Shown piece by piece: positions 41,907 through 51,721 of a DNA stretch of 64,000 bases (positions within the stretch are counted from its first letter, which is position 1; each line of letters starts with the position of its first letter). The notes beneath the pieces were generated by a model. It made no database searches, was not told the DNA's origin, and worked only from the letters and a program-made list of their open reading frames with translations. The DNA is from Actinomadura rifamycini DSM 43936 (lineage in GTDB: Bacteria; Actinomycetota; Actinomycetes; Streptosporangiales; Streptosporangiaceae): contig NZ_AULB01000028.1 in NCBI RefSeq assembly GCF_000425065.1, positions 58,216 to 122,215 on the forward strand, given 5' to 3'. The translations under genes were made by a program, and so were the position numbers.

Positions 41907-42734
41907 GTGACGTACCAGGTGCACCGGACGCTGCCGCTCGGCGTCGAGACCGTCCGGCAGTTCCGCCGCCGCCGCACGATGTTCGCGTTCGCGGTCCTGC
42001 TCGTCCTGCCCTGGGTGCTGGTGGCCGCGTTCAAGATCGGCGGCGATCCCGGTCCGGACGGCGTCCCGAGCCTGGTGGACGTCGCGACCGCGAGCGCGCT
42101 GAACTTCGCCCTGTTCGCCCTGTTCGTCTCGACGGGGTTCCTGCTCGTCGTCGCGGTCGCGCTGTTCTGCGGCGACACCGTGGCGAGCGAGGCCGGCTGG
42201 TCGTCGCTGCGCTACCTGCTCGCCGCGCCCGTCCCGCGCGCCCGGCTCCTGCGGCAGAAGCTGATCGTCGCGCTCGGGTACGCGGTCGTCGCCGTCCTGT
42301 CGCTGCCGCTGATGTCGCTGGTCGCGGGCACCGTCGCGTTCGGCTGGGGCGACGTCGAACTCCCCACGGGCGGCAGCGTCCCGGTCGGCACCGCGCTCCA
42401 GCGCATGGCGGTCATCGTCGCGTACTCCCTGGTCGCCCAGCTCGTCGTGGCGGCCCTGGCGTTCCTGCTGTCGGTGACCACCGACTCCCCGCTCGGCGCG
42501 GTCGGCGGCGCCGTCGGGCTCGTCATCGTCAGCAACATCCTGGACGCCGTCACCGCCCTGGGCTCCCTCCGCGACTTCCTGCCGACCCACTGGATGTACG
42601 CGTGGATGGACGCGCTCCAGCCCGACATCGAATGGACGGGCATGGCGAAGGGCACCGCGCTCTCGGTGTCGTACGCCGCCGTCCTGTTCGCCCTCGCATT
42701 CCGCCGCTTCCGCAACCGCGACATCGTCTCCTGA
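41907..42734 (+). CDS. ABC transporter permease
   Basis: A 275-residue membrane protein of the ABC-2 type with about six helices (TMFAFAVLLVLPWVLVAAFK, ALFALFVSTGFLLVVAVALF, YAVVAVLSLPLMSLVAGTVA, VAYSLVAQLVVAALAFLLSV, VGLVIVSNILDAVTALGSL, LSVSYAAVLFALAFRRFRNR). It should form the exporter with the hydrolase-fused ATPase. GGGGAG within the third repeat copy gives its ribosome site, five bases before the GTG. Confidence 0.9.
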   Translation: MTYQVHRTLPLGVETVRQFRRRRTMFAFAVLLVLPWVLVAAFKIGGDPGPDGVPSLVDVATASALNFALFALFVSTGFLLVVAVALFCGDTVASEAGWSSLRYLLAAPVPRARLLRQKLIVALGYAVVAVLSLPLMSLVAGTVAFGWGDVELPTGGSVPVGTALQRMAVIVAYSLVAQLVVAALAFLLSVTTDSPLGAVGGAVGLVIVSNILDAVTALGSLRDFLPTHWMYAWMDALQPDIEWTGMAKGTALSVSYAAVLFALAFRRFRNRDIVS

Positions 42735-42942
42735 ACTGGCCGAGTCCGGCCACACCCGATTCACACTGCGCCATTTCGCGATCACTCTCCGCAATGAAGG
42801 CGTCCGGAAAATCGGTCGAACGGGCAGAGGTGGTCGCATACACTCACCGAACCTCGCGCGCGCGGCCCGCGTCGTACGAGGTGAATGCGGCGCCGGCTCG
42901 ATGGGCGGGTTAAAGCCCGCCCTACGGGGGGAGATGATCACC
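42735..42942 (+). promoter_or_regulatory. Leader region of a 31-codon gene with promoter-like and hairpin elements
   Basis: A 208-bp non-coding stretch. A -10-like TACACT near 42839-42844 follows a weak -35 (TCGAAC) at 17-bp spacing. Just before the small ORF, GGGCGGG (42903-42909) and CCCGCCC (42916-42922) form a 7-bp hairpin, immediately followed by GGGGGGAG. The hairpin could mask or expose the ribosome site. Confidence 0.4.
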
Positions 42943-43038
42943 ATGGCACGGCAGCAGCTCATCAAACGCCCCAAGCCTCCACGTCAACCGAGCCAGCCCG
43001 ACCTCAGGACGCCGTCCGGCCGCCTCCTGCCGTACTGA
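42943..43038 (+). CDS. 31-residue Pro/Arg-rich peptide of unknown function
   Basis: From the ATG at 42943 it reads MARQQLIKRPKPPRQPSQPD then LRTPSGRLLPY. GGGGGGAG lies nine bases upstream, and an ATG at 42934 is too close to it. A strong U-tract terminator follows 17 bases after the stop, so the unit looks like a real transcript rather than chance. The peptide is basic, rich in Pro, and has no hydrophobic signal or Cys. I recognise no family; an antimicrobial-like or regulatory peptide are only possibilities. Confidence 0.5.
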   Translation: MARQQLIKRPKPPRQPSQPDLRTPSGRLLPY

Positions 43039-43055
43039 TGAACTTCCGAAATCAC

Positions 43056-43090
43056 AAAGGACCTCCCTTCCGGGAGGTCCTTTCTTTTCT
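43056..43090 (+). terminator. Rho-independent terminator after the 31-codon gene
   Basis: AAAGGACCTCCC (43056-43067) and GGGAGGTCCTTT (43072-43083) pair perfectly over 12 bp around TTCC, followed by CTTTTCT. It also separates the small gene from the convergent gene ending at 43111. Confidence 0.95.
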
Positions 43091-43110
43091 TCGGCAAACA
43101 GCCCGATCTT

Positions 43111-43422
43111 TCAGGGCATGAGCCGAAGTCGCACCTCCTGCAGCAACCGCTGCCGCTGGACTTCCTCGTCCCGGTCGCTCGGACGGAGCCGGACGAGCCC
43201 GTCCTCGAGCACCTGCCAGAACTGCGGGCTCGGCGCCACGAGCCCCTGCCGCACCAGCCGCCGGATCTCCGGCAGCCCCATCTCCCCCACCTCGTCGGAC
43301 ACCCGCCGCCACGCCCGCCGGTCGGCCTCCTCCTGCCGCATCGCGTAGACCAGCCCGCCGACCACGGCGAGCGCGGTGACGACCATGAGGACGATCGTGT
43401 GCGGCGCCAAACCCAGACCCAT
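43111..43422 (-). CDS. Small membrane-anchored protein of unknown function
   Basis: A 103-residue protein with one N-terminal transmembrane helix (HTIVLMVVTALAVVGGLVYA, about residues 8-27) and a charged cytoplasmic helical tail (AMRQEEADRRAWRRVSDEVG, VRLRPSDRDEEVQRQRLL). No family recognised. GGGGAG nine bases before the ATG at 43422 supports this start over the ATG at 43455. Confidence 0.7.
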   Translation of the reverse strand: MGLGLAPHTIVLMVVTALAVVGGLVYAMRQEEADRRAWRRVSDEVGEMGLPEIRRLVRQGLVAPSPQFWQVLEDGLVRLRPSDRDEEVQRQRLLQEVRLRLMP

Positions 43423-43485
43423 GCGGCGATTCTCCCCATCCCCCACCCCACCCACAACGCGCAGCCGCGAACTCCTTGCCGCCCC

Positions 43486-43899
43486 CTACCCCTCAGCCGC
43501 AGCGTTTCGAGCCGGGCCGAGCAGGTCCCACCGGTTGCCGGCGATGTCGAGGAACACCGCGACCCGCCCGTAGGGTTCGCTGCGCGGGGCGGTGAGGAAC
43601 TCGACTCCTGCGGCGGTCATGCGCCGGAAGGCGGCGTCGAAGTCGTCCACGCGGAGGAAGAACCCGACGCGTCCGGCGGTCTGGTTCCCGACCGCGGCGG
43701 CCTGGCGGCCGCCGTCCGCGCGGGCGAGCAGGATGCCGGTCTGGGCGCCCGGCGGGCGCACGACCACCCACCGTTTCGGACGTCCGTCGTTGGTCCGCGA
43801 CGGCGAATCCTCGACCAGGTCGAACCCGAGGACGTCCGTGAAGAACGCGATGGCCGGGTCGTAGTCGTCTACAACGATCGTGATCAGGTCGAGTCGCAT
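43486..43899 (-). CDS. VOC-superfamily (glyoxalase-fold) protein
   Basis: A 137-residue protein with two beta-alpha-beta-beta-beta modules: DLITIVVDDYDPAIAFFTDV at the start and VGFFLRVDDFDAAFRRMTAA with VAVFLDIAGNRWDLLGPA at the end. Metal ligands are plausible, but the exact set cannot be confirmed by eye. The family covers glyoxalases, dioxygenases and resistance proteins. The ATG at 43899 has GGAG directly abutting, so the message may be leaderless. Confidence 0.85.
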   Translation of the reverse strand: MRLDLITIVVDDYDPAIAFFTDVLGFDLVEDSPSRTNDGRPKRWVVVRPPGAQTGILLARADGGRQAAAVGNQTAGRVGFFLRVDDFDAAFRRMTAAGVEFLTAPRSEPYGRVAVFLDIAGNRWDLLGPARNAAAEG

Positions 43900-43970
43900 C
43901 TCCAGGAGCGTAGGCGCCCGCCGAGCCGGAGGCCGTGGCCGAGTTCGAGCAGGTGTCGTGATGCGGCGGC

Positions 43971-44741
43971 TCAGCCGACCGGGAAGACGGCGCCGGGTGC
44001 GGCGTGGTCGATGGGGCCGTCGAAGCGGGTCGAGGCGCGGGCCGTCGCCTCCCGCGGGGTGAGGGAACGGCCGACGTGCGTGATGACCAGCCGTCGGGCC
44101 TGAGCGGCACGCGCGGTGTCTCCGGCGTCCTCCGGCGTGTGGTGGACCTGTTCGCCCGCGCTGGGCGGCTCGGCGCTGTCGGCCTCGCACAGCAGCACAT
44201 CGCATCCCTCGGCCAGGCGCGTCAGGCCGGTGCAGGGAGCGGTGTCCCCGGAGTACACCAGGGACCGGCCCGCGGCCTCGGCGCGCAGGGCGAAGGCCGG
44301 CATGCCGTGCGCCACCGCGCGGCTGGTCAGCGTGAGCGCGCCGACCCGCGCCTCGTGCCCGTCGTGGAGCTCCTCGACGGCGAAGGCCGACTCGACCGGG
44401 CTGCGGGTCGCGGTGTTGGTGAGGAAGTGCGCCAGCCGGTCGGCGATGCCCGGCGGCCCGTACAGGGGGATCGGGGCGGCGAGTCGGATGTCGGCGTAGA
44501 GCAGGCCGTAATAGGCGGTGAGGAGGTCCGCGCTGTGATCGGCGTGCAGGTGCGAGATCCAGATCGCGTCGAGCTCGTCCAGCCGGACGTACCGCTGCAG
44601 CGCGCCCAGCGTCCCGCTGCCCGCATCCACCCACACCCGCGCGCCCCCACCGGACACCAGGTAGCCGGAGCAAGGGTTGTCCGCACTGGGATACGGCGTC
44701 GCCGACCCCAGAACCGTCAGACGGAGAGCTTCGCTGGTCAT
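43971..44741 (-). CDS. Metallo-beta-lactamase-fold hydrolase, RNase Z-like
   Basis: A 256-residue protein. Seen: LTVLGSATPYPSADNPCSGY (RNase Z/ElaC-like N terminus), the zinc motif SHLHADHSADLLTAYYGLLY, LVYSGDTAPC (bridging Asp) and LVITHVGRS (C-terminal His). Relatives include phosphodiesterases, arylsulfatase-like and tRNA 3' processing enzymes; absence of the RNase Z exosite argues against the last. It lies 71 bases upstream of the VOC gene on the same strand. Confidence 0.88.
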   Translation of the reverse strand: MTSEALRLTVLGSATPYPSADNPCSGYLVSGGGARVWVDAGSGTLGALQRYVRLDELDAIWISHLHADHSADLLTAYYGLLYADIRLAAPIPLYGPPGIADRLAHFLTNTATRSPVESAFAVEELHDGHEARVGALTLTSRAVAHGMPAFALRAEAAGRSLVYSGDTAPCTGLTRLAEGCDVLLCEADSAEPPSAGEQVHHTPEDAGDTARAAQARRLVITHVGRSLTPREATARASTRFDGPIDHAAPGAVFPVG

Positions 44742-44950
44742 CAGCGAAGCCTAGAACGCGTGGTCTCCAGGTTTTGATCACCCCCTCGGGGAGGACGCCG
44801 AACACGGCCGCATCGATGCTGACGGGGTCGTTGCGGGGGGCCGACAGGGCGGAGACGGGGTCCGCCGTGCCGGCAGGGGATGTTCGACGAGGCTTCGCCC
44901 GGGCGGGAAATGGGTGGCCGGGTGCGGGGCCCGCTGATCTAATCTGCGCG

Positions 44951-46444
44951 GTGTTCATGAAGACCTTCCTCCAGGAGTTCGGCTCCTGGTACTGGGACTG
45001 CGCTTTCGACGACGCCGCTTCGCGGGACGCGTTCGACGCCTTCGGAACGGCGGAGAGCGCGGACGACTTCCGGCGGGCGTTCCTGGTCCTGCTGCGGAGC
45101 GGCGATGTGGTGGCTCGCGGGGTCGCGCTCGACTTCTACGACCGCGCCGATGCCACCGGCCGGTTCGGTGAGGAGAGCCCGTTCGAGTGCTTCCATGACG
45201 AGGTCATGGAGGTCGCCCGGGAGATGCTCGCGGGGCCGCCCCGGCCGGGGGACGACATCGCCTTCGCGGGAGCCGACCACGCCAGTGCCTTGCTCGCCCT
45301 CAAGAACGATGTGCGGCCGGAGGACGGGGCGGCCGTGCTGGCCGTCCTGCGCCGCCGTCCCGACGGGTCGCTGCTCTCCAACGCGCTGATGGTGGCCGGG
45401 GAGGTGCTGTCGATCTCGGACGAGCCGGAGTTGACCGCGCTGATCGCCGAGACGGCGTTCGACTCTTCGCTCGACGTCCGGGACCGGCGGGAGGCGGTCC
45501 GGGCGCTGGGCGAGGCGCCCGGGGACGAGGTGACGCCGCTGCTGGTGCGTGCCGTGACCGAGGAGGAAGACCCGTGGTTGAGGCGGGGCGCGGCGACCGG
45601 GCTGGCGACCGGGCGGCGGTTCTACGCTCACCGGGAACTGATCGAGCGCATCGTCGCCGAGGACGACGATGCCCGTTTCCTTCGGTACGCGCTGGATCCC
45701 GGGCCCCACAGCACGTACTGGGACGGGGCGGACCCGGGGAGCCCGAGGTTGGCGCGGGCGCTCGACGAGATCCGCAGCCCGAAGAGCGAGCGGGCCCACC
45801 GGGCCGCGTTCCGGGCTCTGCTGCACAGCGGGCGGGTGGCGGCGGTGGGCATCGCGCTCGACCATTTCTCCCACGACGAGGGTCTCACCCGGTTCGGTCT
45901 GAGCACCGAGCCCTACCACGCGGACGTGCGGGCCCTCGCGCGGCATGTGCTGTCGCAGCCGCCCTCGTCGGTTCCGGGCACCGAGAAGGGGGCCTGCCAG
46001 GCGAGCGCGCTGGACGCGCTCGGCCGCATCGCCGATCCCGAGGACGCGGGGCTGCTGGCCGACCTGCTCGCACGGCGGGACGTCCCGCCGCTGGTCCGGG
46101 CGGGCGTGTTCCGGGCGGTGGCCGCCTGCCTCGGGGAGTGGGACGAGCCGGACGAGCGGCTCATCGCCGCGGTCGAGCGGACCTTCCTCGACCCCGCGGT
46201 GCCGATGGACGACCGGGTCGAGGCGGTCGAGGCGCTGTTCGACGCGTCCGGGTTCCGGACGGTCGAGGCGCTGCTGCGGGCGGTCGGCTGCGAGGCCGTG
46301 CCGGTCCAGGTCGCGGGAGCGGAGCGGCTTTCCGACGAGGACCTGATCGGGGAGCATCGCGAGCTGCTGCGGAACGTGGCCGCCGCGTGGCCCGAGGAGG
46401 CCCCCCACGAGGCACGGCTGGTGCGTCGTCGGCTCGCCGAATGA
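44951..46444 (+). CDS. HEAT-repeat protein
   Basis: A 497-residue soluble protein made of alpha-helical repeats (ALVLRSGDVVARGVALDFYD-like segments; DVRDRREAVRALGEAPGDEV; EEEDPWLRRGAATGLATG; QASALDALGRIADPEDAGLL). Two halves look alike: each begins with an RRAF.LLRSG / RAAFRALLHSG segment followed by VA.G(V/I)ALDF(Y/H), which suggests internal duplication. Such repeats mediate protein contacts; the partner is unknown. A -10-like TAATCT (44940-44945) lies five bases before the GTG at 44951, so a leaderless start is likely; the ATG at 44957 is the alternative. Confidence 0.75.
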   Translation: MFMKTFLQEFGSWYWDCAFDDAASRDAFDAFGTAESADDFRRAFLVLLRSGDVVARGVALDFYDRADATGRFGEESPFECFHDEVMEVAREMLAGPPRPGDDIAFAGADHASALLALKNDVRPEDGAAVLAVLRRRPDGSLLSNALMVAGEVLSISDEPELTALIAETAFDSSLDVRDRREAVRALGEAPGDEVTPLLVRAVTEEEDPWLRRGAATGLATGRRFYAHRELIERIVAEDDDARFLRYALDPGPHSTYWDGADPGSPRLARALDEIRSPKSERAHRAAFRALLHSGRVAAVGIALDHFSHDEGLTRFGLSTEPYHADVRALARHVLSQPPSSVPGTEKGACQASALDALGRIADPEDAGLLADLLARRDVPPLVRAGVFRAVAACLGEWDEPDERLIAAVERTFLDPAVPMDDRVEAVEALFDASGFRTVEALLRAVGCEAVPVQVAGAERLSDEDLIGEHRELLRNVAAAWPEEAPHEARLVRRRLAE

Positions 46445-46482
46445 TCCGGCGCCGGTAGGGGCGGACGGGATCGCTGACGCGA

Positions 46483-46515
46483 CGCTGCGGGTTACCGAAG
46501 CTCGAGCCCGCAGCG
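46483..46515. terminator. Hairpin between convergent genes
   Basis: CGCTGCGGG (46483-46491) and CCCGCAGCG (46507-46515) pair perfectly over 9 bp around a 15-base loop in the 122-bp gap between the HEAT gene and the ABC permease. No U-run; a bidirectional terminator is only likely from position. Confidence 0.4.
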
Positions 46516-46566
46516 CGCTGCCCGTGCGCTCCGGCGGGGGCAGGCGTCCGCCTGACGGTTCGGCGT

Positions 46567-48503
46567 TCATTCGTGGGCTCCCAGTTGGGTGATCGGGCGG
46601 GGTTCGGTGGCGGAGCGGGTGGCGCAGACGGAGGCGAGGCTCGTGACGGCGAAGGACGCGAAAGTGATGACGGCGAGGAGGGTCCAGGGGACGGCGACCA
46701 AGGGGCGGTCGACCGCGCGCAGGGACGCGGCGAGCATCCCGGACAGTGCTCCCGCCGCCACCACGCAGCCGAGGGCGAGACCGATCGCGGTGACGGCCCA
46801 GGACTCGATCAGGGCGGCGCGGACGACCTGGGCGCGGGTCAGTCCGGTGACGCGGGCCGCGGCGAACCCGGCGCGGCGCTCGCTTCCGGCGATGACGACG
46901 GCGTTGACGACCGCGACGGCGGCGTAGCCGCCCGCCATGCCCATGAGGACGGCGAGGATGCCGATGTTCATGCGCTGCTGGGCCGCGGCTCTGCCGTCGG
47001 CCCACTGGGCGACGGTCTCGACCTTGCCGATGCCCGCCTTGCGGATGGCCCCCGCGACCGCGGCCGGGGCGATGCCGGGCGCCGTCCGGACGACCGTCCG
47101 GGCCGGGGCGGCGGCGCGGGCCTCCGGAGGGATGAGGTCTCTGGGGATCAGGAAGCGTTCGGAGTAGTTCTCCAGGGTGGGGGCCAGCGCGGCGACGACC
47201 TTCACGGGGATCTTGCGGCCGTCGATCGCGGCCGTGGCGGTGGAGCCGACGCGGATTCCTTCGGCGGCGAGGCCGGGGCCGATGGCGATGGCGCGGCCGT
47301 GGAGGCGGCGCAGCGAGCCCGCGTGGGGCCGCAGGTGGTGGGTGCGGCGGTAGGAGGCGGCGTCAACGGCGATGACCCCGGCGTAGTGGGTGCGGCGGGA
47401 CGGTCGGCCCTCCAGGTTGTGGCGGACCCGGACGCTGATGTCGACGGACAGTTCGGTGGAAGCGACGGCGACGCCGGGCACGGACGCGATGCGTTCGGCG
47501 GCGGCTCCCGTGGAGGTGACCACCAGGTCGCCGTTGACCAGGCGGCGCTGCTCCTCGCCCGCCATGAGCGCGAGCGAGCCCATGGTGCCGGTGAGTCCGA
47601 CGAGGAGGGCGACGAGCACGATGAGCGGGGCGGCGGTGGAGGCGCTGCGGCGCACGCCGTCGCGGAGTTCGGCCTGGGCGAGTTCACCGAGGACGGTGCG
47701 GCGCAGGACGAGGCCGAGGACGCGGCCGGCGAGCGGCACCACGAGGGGGCTGAGCGCGCTGAGCGCCACCGAGCCCATGACGCAGATGCCGATGCCGAGG
47801 ATGAGGGCGCCGAGCAGGTCGGCGGACTGGGCGAGGGTCACCATCCAGACGGTGAAGGCGAGGCACGAGACGCCGGAGAGCCAGCGCGCCGGGGTCATCA
47901 CCCGGGCGGCGGCGCCGACGTCGCGCATGGCGTCGAGCGGACGGACCTTGGCGGCGCGGCGGGCGGCGGCGAGCACCCCGGCGAGCGACACCCCGATGCC
48001 GATGCAGGGCGACACGACGAGGACGCCGGCGTCCCAGCCGGGCGCGAACCCGTCCGGCAGGAAGCCGAGGCGGATCATCAGCAGGGCCTGCAGCCACATC
48101 GCCGGGATGCCGGCGAGGATTCCGAGGGCGGTGCCGACCGCGCCGAGCAGCAGCGCCTCGCCGAGCAGCAGCGCGACCAGCCCGGCGCGGCCTCCGCCGA
48201 GGAGGCGCAGCAGGGCGAGTTCGCGCCGGCGCTGCGCCACGGTGAAGGCGAAGGTGGAGCTGACGATGAAGACCGTCAGGAAGGTCGCCAGCATGACGGT
48301 CATGCCGAGGACTGTGGCGGCTCCGGCGTAGTCCTCGCGGAGCTCCTCCCGGGCGCGGCCGGTGAGGCCGGGCGGGAGCGGCGCGCGGTCGACGGAGATC
48401 ATCACGAGGAGGGACGCCTGGACGAGCGCCACCCCGAGCGCGACGGCGGTGACCGCCCCGGCGAACAGCCGGCGGTGCTCGCGGAAGGTGTGCAGGGAGA
48501 CGC

Positions 48504-48510
<7 letters not shown>
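46567..48510 (-). CDS. FtsX-like ABC transporter permease
   Basis: A 647-residue permease with two FtsX/MacB-type units. An N-terminal helix (RLFAGAVTAVALGVALVQAS) and three helices around FAFTVAQRRRELALLRLLGG (the coupling-helix motif) precede a middle block (LAFTVWMVTLAQSADLLGAL; LRRTVLGELAQAELRDGVRR). A large extracytoplasmic domain (about 360-500) is followed by three helices with GSERRAGFAAARVTGLTRAQ. Such systems export lipids or peptides or act mechanically. Its ATG overlaps the ATPase gene by seven bases. Confidence 0.93.
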
Positions 48511-49259
<749 letters not shown>

Positions 49260-49336
49260 CGTCATCCCCCTCGCTTCCGCAATCCAAGGAACCACCGGGG
49301 GCGCGGACGCCGGATCATGTCCAGCCACCAACTTGA

Positions 49337-49356
49337 AGGTATGGATAGCCATACCT
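49337..49356. promoter_or_regulatory. Perfect 20-bp palindrome between ABC exporter and two-component genes
   Basis: AGGTATGG-ATAG-CCATACCT (49337-49356) is a perfect 8-bp inverted repeat with a 4-base spacer, in the 131-bp divergent region. For the kinase, a -10-like TAGCTT (49378-49383) follows at a distance that places the palindrome just upstream of the -35. This is a good position for an activating NarL/LuxR-type response regulator, probably the one encoded at 50707. Confidence 0.6.
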
Positions 49357-49390
49357 CCAGGTCGGGCGGCGGCTGGCTAGCTTGGGTGCC

Positions 49391-50755
49391 ATGACCGCCG
49401 CCGAGCCCCGTACCGCGCTGGAGTCGGCGACGAGACGCCGGTTCCTGGTCACGCGATGGCCGTGGCGCTGCGCGGGGTACCTGCTCACGACGCCGGTCCC
49501 CGTGCTCGCGGCGGCCGTGCCCTTCGGGCTGTTCGCGCTGCCGTTGGCGGAGGCGCTCTCGTCGCGGCACGGCGCGGGCGCCCGGCTGCTGCTGGGCGCG
49601 TTCGGCATCCTGCTCGTCGCGGGGATCGGCCCGCTGGTGGCGCTGCCGCTCGCCGAGGTGGAGCGCCGCCGTCTCCGACTGGTCGACTCCCGTCCCGTCG
49701 TCCCGGCGCGCGCGGCGCGTGCGCCGGGCGCGCCGGGCGCGGACGCCTGGCCGTGGCCGTCGCCCGTCCGGTACGGCGACGCGGCGGTCTGGCGGGAGAT
49801 GGGCTACGCGGTCCTGCTGGTGACCGTGGTGCCCGTCCTGTACGGGGCGTTCCTGGTGTTCGCCCTGGTCGTCGCGGGCCTGGTGCTCAGCCCGCTGCTG
49901 GCCCGCGGGGCCGGGCAGCCGGTCGCGCTGGGCGTGGCCGAGGTCGCCACGCCCGCCGACGCGATTCCGTACGCGCTGCTCGGCGCCGTCCTCCTCGCGG
50001 CCCTCCCGTACCTGGCGGCCATGCTCGCGGGCGCGCACGGCGCGGTGGCGCGCGCGCTGCTCGGGCGCGACCGCGACGAGCGGCTGCGGGCCGAGCTCGT
50101 GGAGGTGGCGCGGTCGCGCGCCCGTCTGGTGGACGCGTTCGAGTCCGAGCGCCGCCGCATCGAACGCGACCTGCACGACGGCGCGCAGCAACGGCTCCTC
50201 GGCCTGACGCTCCAACTCGGCCTGGCCCGCGTCGACCTCGCGCCCGACTCCGACGCCGGGCGGAGCGTCGCGGAGGCGCACGAGCAGGCCAAGCTGCTGA
50301 TGGACGAGCTCCGGGAGCTCATCCGCGGCATCCACCCCCGGGTCCTGACGGACCGCGGCCTTCCCGCGGCCCTGCGGGAGCTCGCCGACCGCTCCGCGGT
50401 GCCGGTGACGGTCCGGGCCGACCTGCCCGGACGGCTCGCGCCGCACGAGGAGGGCACCGCCTACTTCGTGGCCGCCGAGGCGCTGGCCAACGTGGCCAAG
50501 CACAGCCGCGCGACGCGCGCCTCGGTGAGCGTCCGGTCGCGGGACGGCATGCTCGTCCTGGAGGTCGAGGACGACGGGTGCGGCGGCGCCGACCCCGCCC
50601 TCGGGACCGGCCTCACCGGTCTGGCCGACCGGGTGGCGGTCGTCGACGGGAGAATGCTGCTGTCCAGTCCGGCCGGAGGGCCGACCGTCTTGCGCGTGGA
50701 GATGCCTTGCAGCCGATTATCCGGGTGGTCCTCGCCGAGGACGGCGTCCTGCTGA
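49391..50755 (+). CDS. Sensor histidine kinase (HisKA_3 / NarL-partner type)
   Basis: A 454-residue kinase with about four to six N-terminal helices, a DUF1707-like variable loop (about 95-120), then the dimerisation domain with the phosphate-accepting His in SERRRIERDLHDGAQQRLLG, and the ATPase domain (FVAAEALANVAKHSRATRAS N-box, EVEDDGCGGADPALGTGLTG). It should phosphorylate the overlapping response regulator. A TAGCTT -10 ends seven bases before the ATG, suggesting a leaderless message. It is divergent from the FtsX-type exporter. Confidence 0.92.
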   Translation: MTAAEPRTALESATRRRFLVTRWPWRCAGYLLTTPVPVLAAAVPFGLFALPLAEALSSRHGAGARLLLGAFGILLVAGIGPLVALPLAEVERRRLRLVDSRPVVPARAARAPGAPGADAWPWPSPVRYGDAAVWREMGYAVLLVTVVPVLYGAFLVFALVVAGLVLSPLLARGAGQPVALGVAEVATPADAIPYALLGAVLLAALPYLAAMLAGAHGAVARALLGRDRDERLRAELVEVARSRARLVDAFESERRRIERDLHDGAQQRLLGLTLQLGLARVDLAPDSDAGRSVAEAHEQAKLLMDELRELIRGIHPRVLTDRGLPAALRELADRSAVPVTVRADLPGRLAPHEEGTAYFVAAEALANVAKHSRATRASVSVRSRDGMLVLEVEDDGCGGADPALGTGLTGLADRVAVVDGRMLLSSPAGGPTVLRVEMPCSRLSGWSSPRTASC

Positions 50756-51369
50756 GGGAGGGCCTCGCGGGGCTACTGGCCAAGTTCGGCTTCGAGGTCG
50801 TGGCCGCGGTCGGCGACGCCGACGCCCTGCTCGACGCGGTGGCCGCGCACGAACCCGACCTGGTCGTCACCGACATCCGCATGCCGCCGGGCTTCAGCGA
50901 CGAGGGCCTGCGCGCCGCCGTGAAGCTGCGCGCGTCCCGGCCCCGGCTCGCCGTCGTCGCGCTCAGCCAGTACGTGGAGGTGAGCTACGCCGGTGAGCTG
51001 CTCGACTCGCACGACGGCGCCCGGACCGGCTACCTGCTGAAGGACCGCGTGGTGGACGTCCAGGACTTCGCGGCCGCGCTGCGGCGTGTCGTGGACGGCG
51101 GCACGGTCGTCGACCCGTCGGTCGTCCGGCAACTGCTGCGCCGCAGCGAGGACCCCCTCGCCCGGTTGTCGGCACGCGAACGGGAGGTCCTCGCGCTCAT
51201 GGCCGAGGGGCACTCGAACGCGGCGATCGCCCGCCGCCTCGTCGTGGCGGAGGTGACCATCGGCAAGCACGTCGGCAGCATCCTCGGCAAGCTCGACCTG
51301 CCCCTCACCGAGGACACGAACCGCCGCGTCCTCGCCGTCCTCGCCCACCTCCGCGCAACCGCCGCCTGA
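50707..51369 (+). CDS. Response regulator, LuxR/NarL type
   Basis: A 220-residue regulator. Receiver: VVLAEDGVLLREGLAGLLAK, phospho-Asp in VVTDIRMPPG and the conserved Lys in YLLKDRV. C-terminal LuxR HTH: LSAREREVLALMAEGHSNAA and VAEVTIGKHVGSILGKLDLP. The start is probably TTG at 50707, with GGAG five bases upstream, giving a 49-base overlap with the kinase; a GTG at 50725 would lose the first receiver strand. It likely binds the palindrome at 49337-49356. Confidence 0.92.
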   Translation: MQPIIRVVLAEDGVLLREGLAGLLAKFGFEVVAAVGDADALLDAVAAHEPDLVVTDIRMPPGFSDEGLRAAVKLRASRPRLAVVALSQYVEVSYAGELLDSHDGARTGYLLKDRVVDVQDFAAALRRVVDGGTVVDPSVVRQLLRRSEDPLARLSAREREVLALMAEGHSNAAIARRLVVAEVTIGKHVGSILGKLDLPLTEDTNRRVLAVLAHLRATAA

Positions 51370-51721
51370 CCAGCCCCAGCGCCAGCGACACGGTCGCGCC
51401 CGCCTTCCGCGGCGCACCCGTCCCGCCCCCGGCGACGAGCGCCGCCCATGCTCGTGCGACTTTGCGGTCGCCGCACGCCGGGCCCCGGGGGGCGGGGCGT
51501 TCAGATGCCTGCTTGCCGCCCCGTGTGATGCGGGTGGGTCTTGGCGTGGAAGGCATTTCCCGGGCGGGGGCGAGTGCTGACCGCGTTCGGGGCGTCGGCC
51601 GTTCGGATCCCGTCGTCGGGGTGCAGGTCGGAGGCGCCGAGTGGGTGGTTTGTATAGCGGTGGGGGCTTCATCGTGTGTCGGTGCACACTTGCCAAATGC
51701 GAGGCGGGGGTCGGATGATGG
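51370..51721. other. Intergenic region, no gene seen
   Basis: A 352-bp stretch between the response regulator and the carboxylase operator. The frames that remain open are GC artefacts without start signals or recognisable protein. A T/G-rich part near 51640-51700 may hold the carboxylase promoter. Confidence 0.45.

Noticed and set aside
39078..42974. A 1298-codon open frame on the minus strand antisense to the TetR and hydrolase-ABC genes
   Set aside because: Low-complexity Arg/Gly/Asp composition typical of antisense frames in high-GC DNA; the plus-strand genes carry clear family motifs.
42885..43121. A 78-codon frame overlapping the 31-codon gene in another frame
   Set aside because: It runs straight through the terminator hairpin at 43056-43090 and has no ribosome site.
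44740..44950. Extending the HEAT-repeat protein upstream to an ATG at 44774
   Set aside because: The extra residues are low complexity, while a -10-like TAATCT lies directly before the GTG at 44951.
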